Shown here: positions 25,746 through 35,820 of the stretch, piece after piece
Position numbering within the stretch: position 1 is the stretch's first letter
Layout of the letters: each line of letters begins with the position of its first letter
NCBI GenBank assembly: GCA_934597535.1
Contig: CAKTRT010000005.1
Location: forward strand, 1-49,958
Direction: 5' to 3'
DNA length: 49,958 nucleotides
Source of the DNA: an uncultured Oscillospiraceae bacterium
GTDB taxonomy: Bacteria > Bacillota > Clostridia > Oscillospirales > Oscillospiraceae
Made by a program: the position numbers and the translations under genes
The notes under the pieces: model-generated
Databases searched by the model: none
What the model was told of the DNA's origin: nothing
The model's input: only the letters and a program-made list of their open reading frames with translations

Positions 25746-26096
25746 ATGGCACGTGTTAAAGGCGCGATGATGACGCGCAAGAGAAGAAACAAGACCCTCA
25801 AGCTCGCCAAGGGCTACTGGGGCAATAAATCCCGCCACTTCAAGATGGCCAACGAGCAGGTCATGAAGTCCCTGACCTACGCTTACGTCGGCCGCCGCCT
25901 GAAGAAGAGAGACTTCCGCTCTCTGTGGATCACCCGCATCTCCGCTGCCTGCAAGCTCAACGGTATGAACTATTCTACCTTCATGCACGGCCTGAAGACC
26001 GCCGGCATCGAGATCAACCGCAAGATGCTCAGCGAAATGGCCATCAATGACGCCGTCGCTTTCGCCAAGCTCGTCGAGATCGCGAAGAACGCCTGA
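25746..26096 (+). CDS. rplT: Ribosomal protein bL20
   Basis: The 116-aa protein starts [20 protein letters not shown] and continues [19 protein letters not shown], both typical of bL20. It assembles early on 23S rRNA and, in this operon, is the expected repressor acting on the leader. AAGGAGG lies 10 nt before the ATG. A strong terminator follows about 95 bp downstream. Confidence 0.98.
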   Translation: MARVKGAMMTRKRRNKTLKLAKGYWGNKSRHFKMANEQVMKSLTYAYVGRRLKKRDFRSLWITRISAACKLNGMNYSTFMHGLKTAGIEINRKMLSEMAINDAVAFAKLVEIAKNA

Positions 26097-26192
26097 GCGC
26101 ATTTACCTATCTTAAAAAGCGCCGCTGCGAAGGCTGGCTCCGCATAAGGATACATGCGGTTTTGCCTGCGCCTTTTTGGCTGAAATATTACC

Positions 26193-26230
26193 AAAAAATC
26201 TCCCCATACGTTAGTATGGGGAGATTTTTT
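26193..26230 (+). terminator. Terminator of infC-rpmI-rplT
   Basis: A 17-bp perfect stem (26193-26209 with 26214-26230) with a GTTA loop and flanking A/T tracts. Confidence 0.95.
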
Positions 26231-26330
26231 CAGCCGATCTCATCTTAAAAAAATTCATTGGCAAAGCTGCTTTGCACTGAAAAAGAGCAAATCTTGACGG
26301 CACCGAGACGCGGCGGCGCTCTTTTGCGCC

Positions 26331-27251
26331 TTATTCCCGTTCGCCGCGCAGCGGCAGCGAGGAGCTCAGCAGATGCAGAAAGCGCGGCAGCGCAGGATTC
26401 GTATTGCCGTGCTGCCAGGCGGCAATGATCTCTTCCTCCTCGCCTGCGCCGGAAAGCGGAATGAAGACAAGATTGTCGGCATTGTAGAGCTTGCCGGTGC
26501 AGTAATCGGGCAGAATGGAGATGCCCTCCTCAGCCGAGACCATCATCAGCACGCTTTCCGTGTCCGCTGAGCGAAAGAGGATGTTGGGCTTGTAGCCCGC
26601 ATCCTTGTAGAGCTGCATAAAGAAGGCGTCGCCGTAGGAGTCGGCCGCCGCATCAGGCGACATATAGACGATCGTTTCCCCGCGCAGCTCCTGACGGCTG
26701 AGACGGCGGCGCTGGGCGAGGGGATGGCCGGCGTAGAGCGCCACGACCAGCCGCGCCTTTTCCACAGTCTGAAAGCCGACGCCCTCCTGTGTTTTGAGGT
26801 TGGTCGAGTCCCACGTGAAGATCACGTCGTACTCCTGATGCAGCAGTCCTGCGGCCAGCACATCGGTCGAGCAGCGGTAGAAGGTGATGAGCACATTGCC
26901 GTTCTGCTGGTGAAAGCGGCGCATCAGCACCGAAAGGTCGCTGCGCTCATAGCCGCGCACATAGCCTACGCGCAGCGAGCCGGAAAGCCCTGTGGAGGCA
27001 TCGTGCACGCGCTCCTGCGCACGGCTCATGCGCTCGAGAATGGCGCGGGCATCCTGCAAAAAGACGGCGCCCGCGCTCGTCAGGCTCACGGGACGGGTGC
27101 TGCGGTCGAACAGCGCGCAGCCGAGCGACTCCTCCAACAGCCGGATCTGCTGCGTTACGGCGGTCTGGGAGATGTAGTATTGCTCGGCGGCTCTGGTAAA
27201 GCTGCGGTGCTCTGCCGCCGAGACGAAATATTTCAGCTGGTTCCGGTTCAT
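26331..27251 (-). CDS. LysR-family transcriptional regulator
   Basis: The ATG at 27251 (MNRNQLKYFVSAAEHRSFTR) gives 306 residues. The winged helix-turn-helix contains AAEQYYISQTAVTQQIRLLE and the C-terminal two-thirds is a periplasmic-binding-like effector domain (LRVGYVRG, DVIFTWDS, GISILPDYC). It is divergent from a neurotransmitter:sodium-type symporter, with overlapping promoters, so it most likely controls that transporter. The effector is unknown. Confidence 0.93.
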   Translation of the reverse strand: MNRNQLKYFVSAAEHRSFTRAAEQYYISQTAVTQQIRLLEESLGCALFDRSTRPVSLTSAGAVFLQDARAILERMSRAQERVHDASTGLSGSLRVGYVRGYERSDLSVLMRRFHQQNGNVLITFYRCSTDVLAAGLLHQEYDVIFTWDSTNLKTQEGVGFQTVEKARLVVALYAGHPLAQRRRLSRQELRGETIVYMSPDAAADSYGDAFFMQLYKDAGYKPNILFRSADTESVLMMVSAEEGISILPDYCTGKLYNADNLVFIPLSGAGEEEEIIAAWQHGNTNPALPRFLHLLSSSLPLRGERE

Positions 27252-27280
27252 AGGAAGCCCTCGCAACATAAGTTTTTCTT

Positions 27281-27332
27281 ATTTTAACATGGGAAATGCG
27301 CCCTTGTAAAGTGGAAAAGTTTGCATTAAGAT
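27281..27332. promoter_or_regulatory. Overlapping divergent promoters (LysR regulator / symporter)
   Basis: Plus strand: TTGTAA (27304-27309), 17 bp, TAAGAT (27327-27332). Minus strand: TTTACA (27305-27310), 18 bp, TAAAAT (27281-27286). The two -35 boxes occupy the same bases. ATAAG-N5-CTTAT and TGCA-N10-TGCA motifs flank them as possible LysR sites. Confidence 0.6.
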
Positions 27333-27364
27333 AAGTGCATCTTTTGTGAATGAGGGTGGAGAAA

Positions 27365-28720
27365 ATGAAAAGAGAATCCTTTGGTTCGCGTCTCGGCTTC
27401 CTGCTGGTGAGCGCAGGCTGCGCCATCGGTATCGGCAATGTCTGGCGCTTTCCCTATATCACGGGCAAAAACGGCGGCGGCTATTTTGTGCTGTTCTATC
27501 TTTTGTGCCTGCTCATCATGGGCGTTCCCGTGCTGACGATGGAGCTGGCCGTCGGCCGTGCGAGCCGCAAGAGCGCGGTGCTGGCCTATAAGACGCTGGA
27601 AAAGCCTAAATCCAAGTGGCATATCCACGGCTGGTTCTGCCTGATCGGCTGCTACCTGCTGATGATGTACTACACGACGGTTTCCGGCTGGATGGTCAGC
27701 TACTTTGGGCGGTTCGTATCCGGCGCATTTTATCACGGTATGCCGGCGGAGGAGGCTTCTGCCGTATTCGGCCAGCTGCTGTCGGATCCGGTGGAAATGG
27801 GCATTCTCGCCGTCGCTATCGTGGTCGTGGGTTTCCTTGTCTGCTCGTTCGGGCTGCAGAAGGGCCTTGAGCGTGTGTCCAAGATCATGATGCTGGCGCT
27901 GCTGATCCTGATCCTTGTGCTGGCGGCACACAGCCTGACGCTTTCCGGCGCGGCGGAGGGCATGAAGTTTTATCTGCTGCCCTCGATGGATTCCATCCGT
28001 GAAAACGGCTTCGGCAGCCTTATCACTGACGCGATGAATCAGGCATTCTTTACGCTGTCGCTCGGCATTGCGGCGATGGAGATCTTCGGCAGCTACATGT
28101 CCGACGATCACGCCCTTGCGGGCGAGGCGGTGCGCATCTGCGCGCTCGATACCTTTGTAGCGCTGATGGCGGGCACGATCATCTTCCCGGCGTGCTTCAC
28201 GTTCGGCGTCACGCCGGACAATGGCCCATCGCTGCTGTTCGTTACGCTGCCGCAGGTGTTCGTCAATATGACGGGCGGCCGTTTCTGGGGCGCGCTGTTC
28301 TTCCTGTTCATGATGTTTGCAAGTTTATCCACGGTGCTGGCGGTGTTCGAGAATATCCTTGCCGTCTGCATGGACACGTTCGGCTGGAGCCGCAAAAAGG
28401 CGGTGCTCGTCAACGGCGCGCTGCTGGCGGTGCTGAGCCTGCCGTGCGTGTTCGGCTATAATATCTGGAGCGATCTCCATCCCCTGCCCGGCAAGGACGT
28501 GCTCGACAGCGAGGACTTCCTCGTCAGCAATCTCCTGCTGCCCATCGGATCGCTCGTATACCTCCTGTTCTGCGTGACAAAGTGGGGCTGGGGCTTTGAC
28601 AAGTATCTGGCCGAGGCCAATAAGGGTGCGGGGCTCAAGCTCTCGCCCAAGCTCAAGCCGTACTTCCAGTGGGTGCTGCCGATCCTGATCGTCATCATCC
28701 TGCTGCAGGGCCTGCTGTAA
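27365..28720 (+). CDS. Neurotransmitter:sodium symporter family transporter
   Basis: I use the ATG at 27365 (MKRESFGSRLGF), with GGAG just upstream; the in-frame ATG at 27350 is possible. The ~451-residue protein has the NSS signature in helix 1, GCAIGIGNVWRFPYITGKNG, and about eleven to twelve membrane helices. NSS proteins import amino acids or amines with sodium. The substrate is not readable. The neighbouring divergent LysR gene is the likely regulator. Confidence 0.93.
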   Translation: MKRESFGSRLGFLLVSAGCAIGIGNVWRFPYITGKNGGGYFVLFYLLCLLIMGVPVLTMELAVGRASRKSAVLAYKTLEKPKSKWHIHGWFCLIGCYLLMMYYTTVSGWMVSYFGRFVSGAFYHGMPAEEASAVFGQLLSDPVEMGILAVAIVVVGFLVCSFGLQKGLERVSKIMMLALLILILVLAAHSLTLSGAAEGMKFYLLPSMDSIRENGFGSLITDAMNQAFFTLSLGIAAMEIFGSYMSDDHALAGEAVRICALDTFVALMAGTIIFPACFTFGVTPDNGPSLLFVTLPQVFVNMTGGRFWGALFFLFMMFASLSTVLAVFENILAVCMDTFGWSRKKAVLVNGALLAVLSLPCVFGYNIWSDLHPLPGKDVLDSEDFLVSNLLLPIGSLVYLLFCVTKWGWGFDKYLAEANKGAGLKLSPKLKPYFQWVLPILIVIILLQGLL

Positions 28721-28747
28721 GAGAAAGTCCGCCGCTTGAAGGAATAA

Positions 28748-28782
28748 GCGTTCGGAAAAGCATTGCTTTTCCGAACGCTTTC
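28748..28782. terminator. Terminator between symporter gene and trmB
   Basis: A 14-bp perfect stem (28748-28761 with 28765-28778) is followed by TTTCTTT; converging trmB ends just past it. Confidence 0.92.
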
Positions 28783-28783
28783 T

Positions 28784-29464
28784 TTATTGCTCCGTCTCCG
28801 GCGCGGCGGGGCCGTCCGGCTCCTCCCACGGCTGCATCGTGGCGACGCAGCGGTTGATGCTCTTGCCCTCGGTGTAGAACTTGGCCTCGTAGTCGGTCAT
28901 CACACCGCAGGAGCCGTTCGCGTGCAGGTCGCGCGTGACCTCAGAGAGTTCGAAGCCAAACTGCGGGATCTCCTCGATCGACCACTCAAACAGGGGATCG
29001 TTGTCGGTCTTGAAATGAATTTGCCCGTTCTCCTTGAGCACATGGCGGTAGCGCTTGAGGAAATTGCCGTGCGTCAGGCGGCGCTTGGCCTGCCGCTTGG
29101 GCGGCCACGGGTCGCAGAAGTTGATGTAGATGCGGCCGACCTCTCCCTCGTCAAAGATCTCGGGCAGCTGGTCGGCGTCAATGTCGATGAAGAAGACATT
29201 ACGCAGCCCGGCCTTGGCCGCGCGCTCCATAGCGACGACCATCGCGTCGGGTACTTTTTCGACCGCGATGAGGAGCACGTCCGGCTCCGCCGCCGCAGTC
29301 TCGGCGGTGAAGCGGCCCTTGCCGCAGCCCAGCTCCACGCGGATCTCCTTCGCCTCGGGCATCAGCTCGCGCCAATGTCCCCTGCGCTCATAGGGGTCCT
29401 TGATCTGATAGGCGCCGCAGCGCTCCATGCGGGGGATCAGATTCTTTTTCTTGCGCATTCGCAT
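28784..29464 (-). CDS. trmB: tRNA (guanine-N7-)-methyltransferase TrmB
   Basis: The 226-aa protein shows the SAM motif EIRVELGCGKGRF, the family signature INFCDPWPPKRQAKRRL and the late DYEAKF segment. TrmB forms m7G46 in the variable loop of tRNAs. The start MRMRKKKN is basic. From 29465 to 29640 the intergenic region is AT-rich with no supportable gene; it contains TTGTTAA-N4-GCAACAT (29574-29591), a weak Rex-like dyad facing crt. Confidence 0.95.
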   Translation of the reverse strand: MRMRKKKNLIPRMERCGAYQIKDPYERRGHWRELMPEAKEIRVELGCGKGRFTAETAAAEPDVLLIAVEKVPDAMVVAMERAAKAGLRNVFFIDIDADQLPEIFDEGEVGRIYINFCDPWPPKRQAKRRLTHGNFLKRYRHVLKENGQIHFKTDNDPLFEWSIEEIPQFGFELSEVTRDLHANGSCGVMTDYEAKFYTEGKSINRCVATMQPWEEPDGPAAPETEQ

Positions 29465-29647
29465 ACAAAACGCCTCATTTTCGTAGAATTAAACCTTATC
29501 ATAGCGGAAAACCATGGCGGAGACAAGTCAAAACGCAAAATTTCGCACAAGTTCTGCTGCATTTTGGAAAAGTTTGTTAAAATTGCAACATTTCTTGCAA
29601 AGGTGTCGGGGAAATGTGAAAGTTTTTTGAAAGAAGTGATTTTTCTC

Positions 29648-29676
29648 TTGCAAATAGAGCCGGCAACCCATATAAT
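29648..29676 (+). promoter_or_regulatory. Promoter of crt-hbd
   Basis: TTGCAA (29648-29653), a 17-bp spacer and a perfect TATAAT (29671-29676). Confidence 0.85.
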
Positions 29677-29714
29677 ATGCTCAGCAAAAAACAGAAACGA
29701 CAGGGAGGAGGCCC

Positions 29715-30494
29715 ATGATGTCTTTTGTCAAATATGAACCCAAGGGTAGCATCGCCTATCTGATCATTGACCGCGAGAAGGCGCTCAACGCGCTCAACAC
29801 GCAGGTGCTCGCCGATCTCGACGCGGCGCTCGACGCGATCGATCTGGATACCGTCCGGTGCGTGATCGTGCGCGGCGCGGGTGAGAAGTCCTTTGTCGCC
29901 GGCGCGGATATCGCGCAGATGAAGGAACTGAGCAGGGAAGAAGGCGAAGCCTTCGGTAAGCAGGGCAACGATGTGATGCGCAAGCTGGAAACGCTGCCCA
30001 TCCCGACCATTGCCGCGGTCGGCGGTTATGCCCTCGGCGGCGGCTGCGAACTCGCGATGAGCTGCGATTTCCGTATCTGCTCCGATACCGCTGTGTTCGG
30101 CCAGCCGGAAACGGGACTTGGCATCACGCCGGGCTTTGGTGGCACGCAGCGCCTGGCGCGCCTGATCGGTCCCGGCATGGCCAAGCAGATGATCTATACC
30201 GCCCGCAACATCAAGGCGGACGAGGCGCTGCGCATCGGTCTGGTGAATGCCGTTTATCCGCTCGCGGAGCTTTACGCTGCGGCGGAGAAGCTGGCGGGTC
30301 AGATCGCTGCCAACGCGCCCATTGCGGTGCGCGCATCCAAGAAGGCCATCAACGATGGGCTTCAGGTCGATATCGACCGCGCCATCGTGGTCGAAGAGAA
30401 GGCCTTCGGTTCCTGCTTCCAGAGCGCGGACCAGCAGGAGGGCATGGGCGCCTTCCTCGAAAAGCGCAAGCACGAGCCCTTTATCAACAAGTGA
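29715..30494 (+). CDS. crt: Enoyl-CoA hydratase/crotonase (3-hydroxybutyryl-CoA dehydratase)
   Basis: The 259-aa crotonase has the oxyanion-hole segments GEKSFVAGADIAQM and AVGGYALGGGCELAMSCDFR, with the two catalytic glutamates in the ELAMSCDF and PETGLGITPG regions. It removes water from 3-hydroxybutyryl-CoA to give crotonyl-CoA in the butyrate pathway. Two adjacent ATGs (29715, 29718) follow a GGGAGGAGG site; either could be used. It precedes hbd in the same unit, 41 bp apart, which supports this over other crotonase roles. Confidence 0.92.
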   Translation: MMSFVKYEPKGSIAYLIIDREKALNALNTQVLADLDAALDAIDLDTVRCVIVRGAGEKSFVAGADIAQMKELSREEGEAFGKQGNDVMRKLETLPIPTIAAVGGYALGGGCELAMSCDFRICSDTAVFGQPETGLGITPGFGGTQRLARLIGPGMAKQMIYTARNIKADEALRIGLVNAVYPLAELYAAAEKLAGQIAANAPIAVRASKKAINDGLQVDIDRAIVVEEKAFGSCFQSADQQEGMGAFLEKRKHEPFINK

Positions 30495-30535
30495 TTCCAT
30501 AAAGTTATATATTATATTGTAGGAGGATACACACA

Positions 30536-31375
30536 ATGAAAGTTGCAGTTTTCGGCGCCGGTACCATGGGCAGCGGCATCGCTCAGGTCTTCGCGGCCAA
30601 GGGCCACACCGCTCTGATGTACGCTTCCAGCGTCGCTTCCGCTCAGCGCCACAAGGACAAGCTCGCCGCTTCCCTGCAGAAGCGCGTCGAGAAGGGCAAG
30701 ATGACCGAAGAGGCCAAGGACGCGATCCTCAACAACATCCTCGTCGAGGAGAAGTCCGCCGCCGCTGACGCTGACCTCATCATCGAGTGCGTCAAGGAAG
30801 AGATGGGCACCAAGCGCGAGCTGCTCTGCGAGCTCGATGAGATGTGCAAGGACACCACCGTCTTCGCCACCAACACCTCTTCTCTCTCCGTCACCGAGAT
30901 GGGTCTCGGCCTCAAGCACGCCGTCATCGGCATGCACTTCTTCAACCCCGTGCCCAGCATGAAGCTCGTTGAGGTCATCCGCGGCGCCAACACCACGCAG
31001 GAGACCTTCGACTTCATCTACAACCTCTCCAAGGAGATCGGCAAGGAGCCCGTTGAGGTCGCCGAGGCTCCCGGTTTCGTCGTCAACAAGATCCTGATCC
31101 CCATGATCAACGAGGCCATCGGCCTGGTCGAGACCGGCGTTGCCTCCGTTGAGGACATCGACAAGGCCATGATGCTCGGCGCGAACCACCCGATGGGTCC
31201 CCTCGCTCTGGGCGATTTCATCGGTCTGGACGTCTGCCTCGCCATCATGAACGTTCTCTACAGCGAGACCGGCGATCCGAAGTATCGTCCCGCTCTGCTG
31301 CTCAAGAAGATGGTTCGCGGCGGCCAGCTCGGCAAGAAGTCCGGCAAGGGCTTCTATGATTACAGCAAGAAGTAA
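30536..31375 (+). CDS. hbd: 3-hydroxybutyryl-CoA dehydrogenase
   Basis: The 279-aa protein begins [20 protein letters not shown], the NAD-binding glycine motif. The family signature is [21 protein letters not shown] and the C-domain segment [20 protein letters not shown]. It reduces acetoacetyl-CoA to 3-hydroxybutyryl-CoA. Codon use is strongly biased (AAG, CTC, GAG, ATC), indicating high expression. AGGAGG precedes the ATG and a terminator follows; thiolase is not adjacent. Confidence 0.96.
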   Translation: MKVAVFGAGTMGSGIAQVFAAKGHTALMYASSVASAQRHKDKLAASLQKRVEKGKMTEEAKDAILNNILVEEKSAAADADLIIECVKEEMGTKRELLCELDEMCKDTTVFATNTSSLSVTEMGLGLKHAVIGMHFFNPVPSMKLVEVIRGANTTQETFDFIYNLSKEIGKEPVEVAEAPGFVVNKILIPMINEAIGLVETGVASVEDIDKAMMLGANHPMGPLALGDFIGLDVCLAIMNVLYSETGDPKYRPALLLKKMVRGGQLGKKSGKGFYDYSKK

Positions 31376-31395
31376 TTACCCCCCTGAAAAGGTCA

Positions 31396-31433
31396 AAAAA
31401 GGAAGGCGGCTCAAAGGAGTTGCCTTCCTTTTT
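31396..31433 (+). terminator. Terminator of crt-hbd
   Basis: A 12-bp stem (31396-31407 with 31422-31433) has a 14-nt loop and a T-rich 3' arm. Confidence 0.85.
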
Positions 31434-31558
31434 CCACTTTGGAATGCAAGCAATTCCTGAAAATGAAGGAAAACTGTCATAAAAGAAACGAAAACGACAA
31501 AAAGCCGCGGACGGATTCAGCAAAAAGCACGAATTCCAAAAAGGAATGATAGTTCCTC

Positions 31559-31587
31559 TTGCGAAAATGAAACGCACAGGATATAAT
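31559..31587 (+). promoter_or_regulatory. Promoter of bcd-etfBA
   Basis: TTGCGA (31559-31564), a 17-bp spacer and a perfect TATAAT (31582-31587). AAAGGAATGATAGTTCC before it contains a GGAA/TTCC dyad. Confidence 0.8.
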
Positions 31588-31657
31588 GAGAGCTACGGAA
31601 CTGATTTGTGAAAAATTAGACAATCCAATTATTTTTATAGTGAAGGAGCAAAAGACT

Positions 31658-32803
<1,146 letters not shown>

Positions 32804-32822
32804 AAAAGGAGGTAAAGATATA

Positions 32823-33623
32823 ATGAAGATTCTTGTTTGCGTTAAGCAGGTCCCCGATACCTCCGGTAAGGTCGCCGTCAATCCCGACGGTACCCTGAAC
32901 CGCGCTTCCATGCAGACCATCATCAACCCCGATGATATGAACGCCGTTGAGGCCGCGCTCAAGCTCAAGGACGAGCTGGGCTGCAAGGTCACGGTCGTCA
33001 CCATGGGTCCCCCGCCGGCAGAAGGCATGCTGCGCGAGCTGATGGCCATGGGCGCGGATGACGGCTATCTCGTTTCCGCCCGTGAGTTCGGCGGCTCCGA
33101 TACTTATGCCACCTCTCAGATTCTTGCCGCCGCGCTCGATACCATCGGTCTCGACGATGACGATATCGTCTTCTGCGGCCGTCAGGCCATCGACGGCGAT
33201 ACCGCTCAGGTCGGCCCGCAGATCGCTGAAAAGCTGCACCTGCCCCAGATCACCTACGCCGCCGACATCACCAAGGACGGCGACACCCTGACCGTCAAGC
33301 GCATGCTCGAGGACGGCTATATGACCATCAAGGCGCATACGCCCTGCCTCATCACCTGCATCAAGGAGCTCAATACCCCGCGCTATATGACCGTTTCCGG
33401 TGTGTTTGAGTGCTACTCCAAGCCCATGACCGTGCTGGACTACAACGCCCTGAAGGATCACCCCCTGATCGATGCCACCACCATCGGCCTCAAGGGCTCC
33501 CCGACCAACATCCTGACCTCCTTCACGCCGCCCCAGAAGGGCGCTGGCCAGATGCTCGAGGGCAACGACATGGCTACCTGCGAGAAGCTCGCCGGCATCC
33601 TGCTCGAAAAACACATCATTTAA
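32823..33623 (+). CDS. etfB: Electron transfer flavoprotein beta subunit
   Basis: The 266-aa protein starts MKILVCVKQVPDTSGKVAVN. It contains the adenine-nucleotide-binding half with DTAQVGPQIAEKLHLPQITY and the C-terminal EtfB tail. With EtfA it carries FAD and passes electrons to Bcd. It begins 19 bp after bcd with an AAAGGAGG site and ends 18 bp before etfA. Confidence 0.96.
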   Translation: MKILVCVKQVPDTSGKVAVNPDGTLNRASMQTIINPDDMNAVEAALKLKDELGCKVTVVTMGPPPAEGMLRELMAMGADDGYLVSAREFGGSDTYATSQILAAALDTIGLDDDDIVFCGRQAIDGDTAQVGPQIAEKLHLPQITYAADITKDGDTLTVKRMLEDGYMTIKAHTPCLITCIKELNTPRYMTVSGVFECYSKPMTVLDYNALKDHPLIDATTIGLKGSPTNILTSFTPPQKGAGQMLEGNDMATCEKLAGILLEKHII

Positions 33624-33641
33624 GGAAAGGAGATCAATACG

Positions 33642-34802
33642 ATGCGTAACGAAGTGAAACTTGCTAATCCCAACTATGACTCCTCCAAGATCGAAGAGTT
33701 CAAGAACGTATGGGTCTTCTGCGAACAGCGTCAGGGCCAGATGATGTCCACCTCCTATGAGCTGATCTCCGAAGGCCGCAAGCTGGCGGACGAGCTGGGC
33801 GTGAAGCTCTGCGGTCTGCTGGTCGGCGACAACGTCGGCGATCTCGCTGAGAGCATCGGCGGCTACGGCGCTGACGAGGTCATCGTCTGCGACCACCCCC
33901 TGCTGAAGAACTACACGACCGACGCCTATGCCAAGGTCATCTGCGACGTCATCTCCGAGATGAAGCCCGAGGCATTCCTCATCGGCGCGACTAATATCGG
34001 CCGCGACCTCGGCCCCCGCTGCGCGGCTCGTCTGCACACGGGTCTGTGCGCCGACTGCACGCACCTCGATGTTGACATGCCCATCTACAAGGACTTCCTG
34101 CGCGGCGCTTCCACGCTGCCCGAGGAGAAGATCGCCGGCATGGCGACTGCAAAGGTCATGGGCAAGGACCATGACGTGTCCCGCGACCTGAAGATGACCC
34201 GCCCGGCGTTCGGCGGCAACCTGATGGCCACCATCATCTGCCCGCGCTTCCGTCCCTCCATGGCGACGGTCCGTCCCGGCGTGATGAAGAAGGCTCCCTA
34301 TGACGAAGCCAAGGCCAAGGCTGTGAAGATCACCAAGTATGATGTCAAGCTGGACGCTTCCGATCTCGAGACCGAGGTCGTTGAGGTCGTCAAGGCTGCC
34401 AAGAAGCTCGTTGACCTGATCGGCGCCGACTACATCGTTTCCGTCGGCCGCGGCATCAGCAAGGACGTTGAAGGCGGCATCAAGCTCGCGCAGGATCTCG
34501 CCGACGTGCTCGGCGGCGTTGTCGGCGGCAGCCGTGTTGCCATCGACTCCGGCTGGCTCACTGCCGACCATCAGGTCGGTCAGACCGGCAAGACCGTTCA
34601 CCCGAAGGTCTACATCGCCCTCGGTATCTCCGGCTCCATCCAGCACAAGGCCGGTATGAGCGAGTCCGAGTGCATCATCGCGGTCAACAAGAACGACACC
34701 GCGCCGATCTTCGAGATCGCCGACTACGGCATCTGCGGCGACCTGTTCAAGGTCACCCCGATGCTGATCGAGGCCTTCAAGGCCGCAAAGGCGAGCAAGT
34801 AA
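33642..34802 (+). CDS. etfA: Electron transfer flavoprotein alpha subunit
   Basis: The 386-aa EtfA has an N-terminal domain starting with NVWVFCEQRQGQMMSTSYEL and the C-terminal FAD-binding domain. The latter contains VVGGSRVAIDSGWLTADHQV, then QTGKTVHPKVYIALGISGSI and NKNDTAPIFEIADYGICGDL. It completes the bcd-etfBA unit; a terminator follows at once. Confidence 0.96.
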   Translation: MRNEVKLANPNYDSSKIEEFKNVWVFCEQRQGQMMSTSYELISEGRKLADELGVKLCGLLVGDNVGDLAESIGGYGADEVIVCDHPLLKNYTTDAYAKVICDVISEMKPEAFLIGATNIGRDLGPRCAARLHTGLCADCTHLDVDMPIYKDFLRGASTLPEEKIAGMATAKVMGKDHDVSRDLKMTRPAFGGNLMATIICPRFRPSMATVRPGVMKKAPYDEAKAKAVKITKYDVKLDASDLETEVVEVVKAAKKLVDLIGADYIVSVGRGISKDVEGGIKLAQDLADVLGGVVGGSRVAIDSGWLTADHQVGQTGKTVHPKVYIALGISGSIQHKAGMSESECIIAVNKNDTAPIFEIADYGICGDLFKVTPMLIEAFKAAKASK

Positions 34803-34812
34803 GACAATTTCA

Positions 34813-34851
34813 AAAAAGAAGGGCATCGTTTTGCGATGCCCTTCTTTTTTG
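34813..34851 (+). terminator. Terminator of bcd-etfBA
   Basis: A 17-bp perfect stem (34813-34829 with 34835-34851) with A and T flanks. Confidence 0.95.
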
Positions 34852-34924
34852 ATTTTTTGCAGGCCGCTGCGCGCATAAATCAACCGCCGCAGGCGGTCGA
34901 TTTCCACACTTGCGGGCGAGAAGT

Positions 34925-35000
34925 ATTTTTCTGACGCACACGCCCCAGGGCGGCTTCTCTTGCCGCTGCGCGGCAATTCACCTTCTGTCGTCAGAAAAAT
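34925..35000. repeat. Inverted repeat in a 300-bp gene-free stretch
   Basis: ATTTTTCTGACG (34925-34936) and CGTCAGAAAAAT (34989-35000) are perfect 12-bp inverted repeats. A smaller hairpin TTGCCGC/GCGGCAA lies between them. The stretch 34852-35166 has no supportable gene. TTGACA occurs at 35077-35082 but without a clear -10. Confidence 0.6.
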
Positions 35001-35166
35001 GATTATAATTATTTCGCGCCTATGGGCGCGAAACTCTGCGAGGCTTTTTGCCGAGTTGGTGTCGGTGACATGCGTTTTGACAAAATTTACGTCTGGTTTC
35101 TTGTTGCTTCGTGCGCATACTATTGCTTGGGTATCGCGGGAGATGAACGTAAGGAGAAATGCAGCA

Positions 35167-35721
35167 ATGAAGCAGACCCTTGCCATGCTTTTTGTGACGG
35201 CGCTGCTGCTCTTCTCGCTCGCGGGCTGCGGGGAGAAGAAGGACAGCAACACCGCCAACGGCCCGTCGACCGGTACGACCGACAACGGCGCGGCGGACAG
35301 CGGCAAAAAAAAGGATAACATGCCGGGCGACGACATGAGCGGCGAAAACAAAAAAGACGACAGCGTGACCGGCGACGGCATGATGGGCGACGACATGGAC
35401 GGCGACGGAGAGAATACGACACGCAGCGTCGACCGCCGCAATGCCGCCGCGAGCGCCAGCGACCGCAGCCGCTATTTTGGCAGCGACAAGACCATCACGC
35501 ACGAAAACGGCAACCTCTACGGCAAGACCTATCTGAACCCCGAGACGGAAAAGAGCGCAAACGCGCAGCTGCGCAGCAACGGACGCAGTTTGACAGGCAC
35601 AAATATCAATGGAATCTCGAACGATGTGCGCTACCGGCAGATGCTGTCGAACGGCCGCGTGCACGACACGGACGGCTTTTTGTTCGACGGCGAAAATACG
35701 CACTACAACACCTTAAAGTGA
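35167..35721 (+). CDS. Putative lipoprotein with low-complexity acidic linker
   Basis: The ATG at 35167 follows AAGGAG and gives 184 residues. Residues 1-21 are a lipoprotein signal ending LFSLAGC. Residues ~25-90 are low-complexity Gly/Asp/Lys/Met repeats such as GDDMSGENKKDD and DGMMGDDMDGD. The C-terminal ~90 residues are polar and unrecognised. It should be anchored outside the membrane. The upstream in-frame extension to 34960 lacks sense. A terminator (35725-35749) follows immediately. Confidence 0.75.
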   Translation: MKQTLAMLFVTALLLFSLAGCGEKKDSNTANGPSTGTTDNGAADSGKKKDNMPGDDMSGENKKDDSVTGDGMMGDDMDGDGENTTRSVDRRNAAASASDRSRYFGSDKTITHENGNLYGKTYLNPETEKSANAQLRSNGRSLTGTNINGISNDVRYRQMLSNGRVHDTDGFLFDGENTHYNTLK

Positions 35722-35724
35722 AGA

Positions 35725-35756
35725 AAGCGGGAGCGGCATGCTCCCGCTTAGCTTTT
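35725..35756 (+). terminator. Terminator of the lipoprotein gene
   Basis: A 10-bp perfect stem (35725-35734 with 35740-35749) followed by AGCTTTT. Confidence 0.8.
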
Positions 35757-35762
35757 GCCGTA

Positions 35763-35791
35763 TTGACGAACCGCATTCACCTGGATATAAT
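35763..35791 (+). promoter_or_regulatory. Promoter of the ModE-like/zinc-ribbon unit
   Basis: TTGACG (35763-35768), a 17-bp spacer and a perfect TATAAT (35786-35791). Confidence 0.85.
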
Positions 35792-35820
35792 GAAATACAA
35801 CAGAAAGGAAGTGCCGCCCT

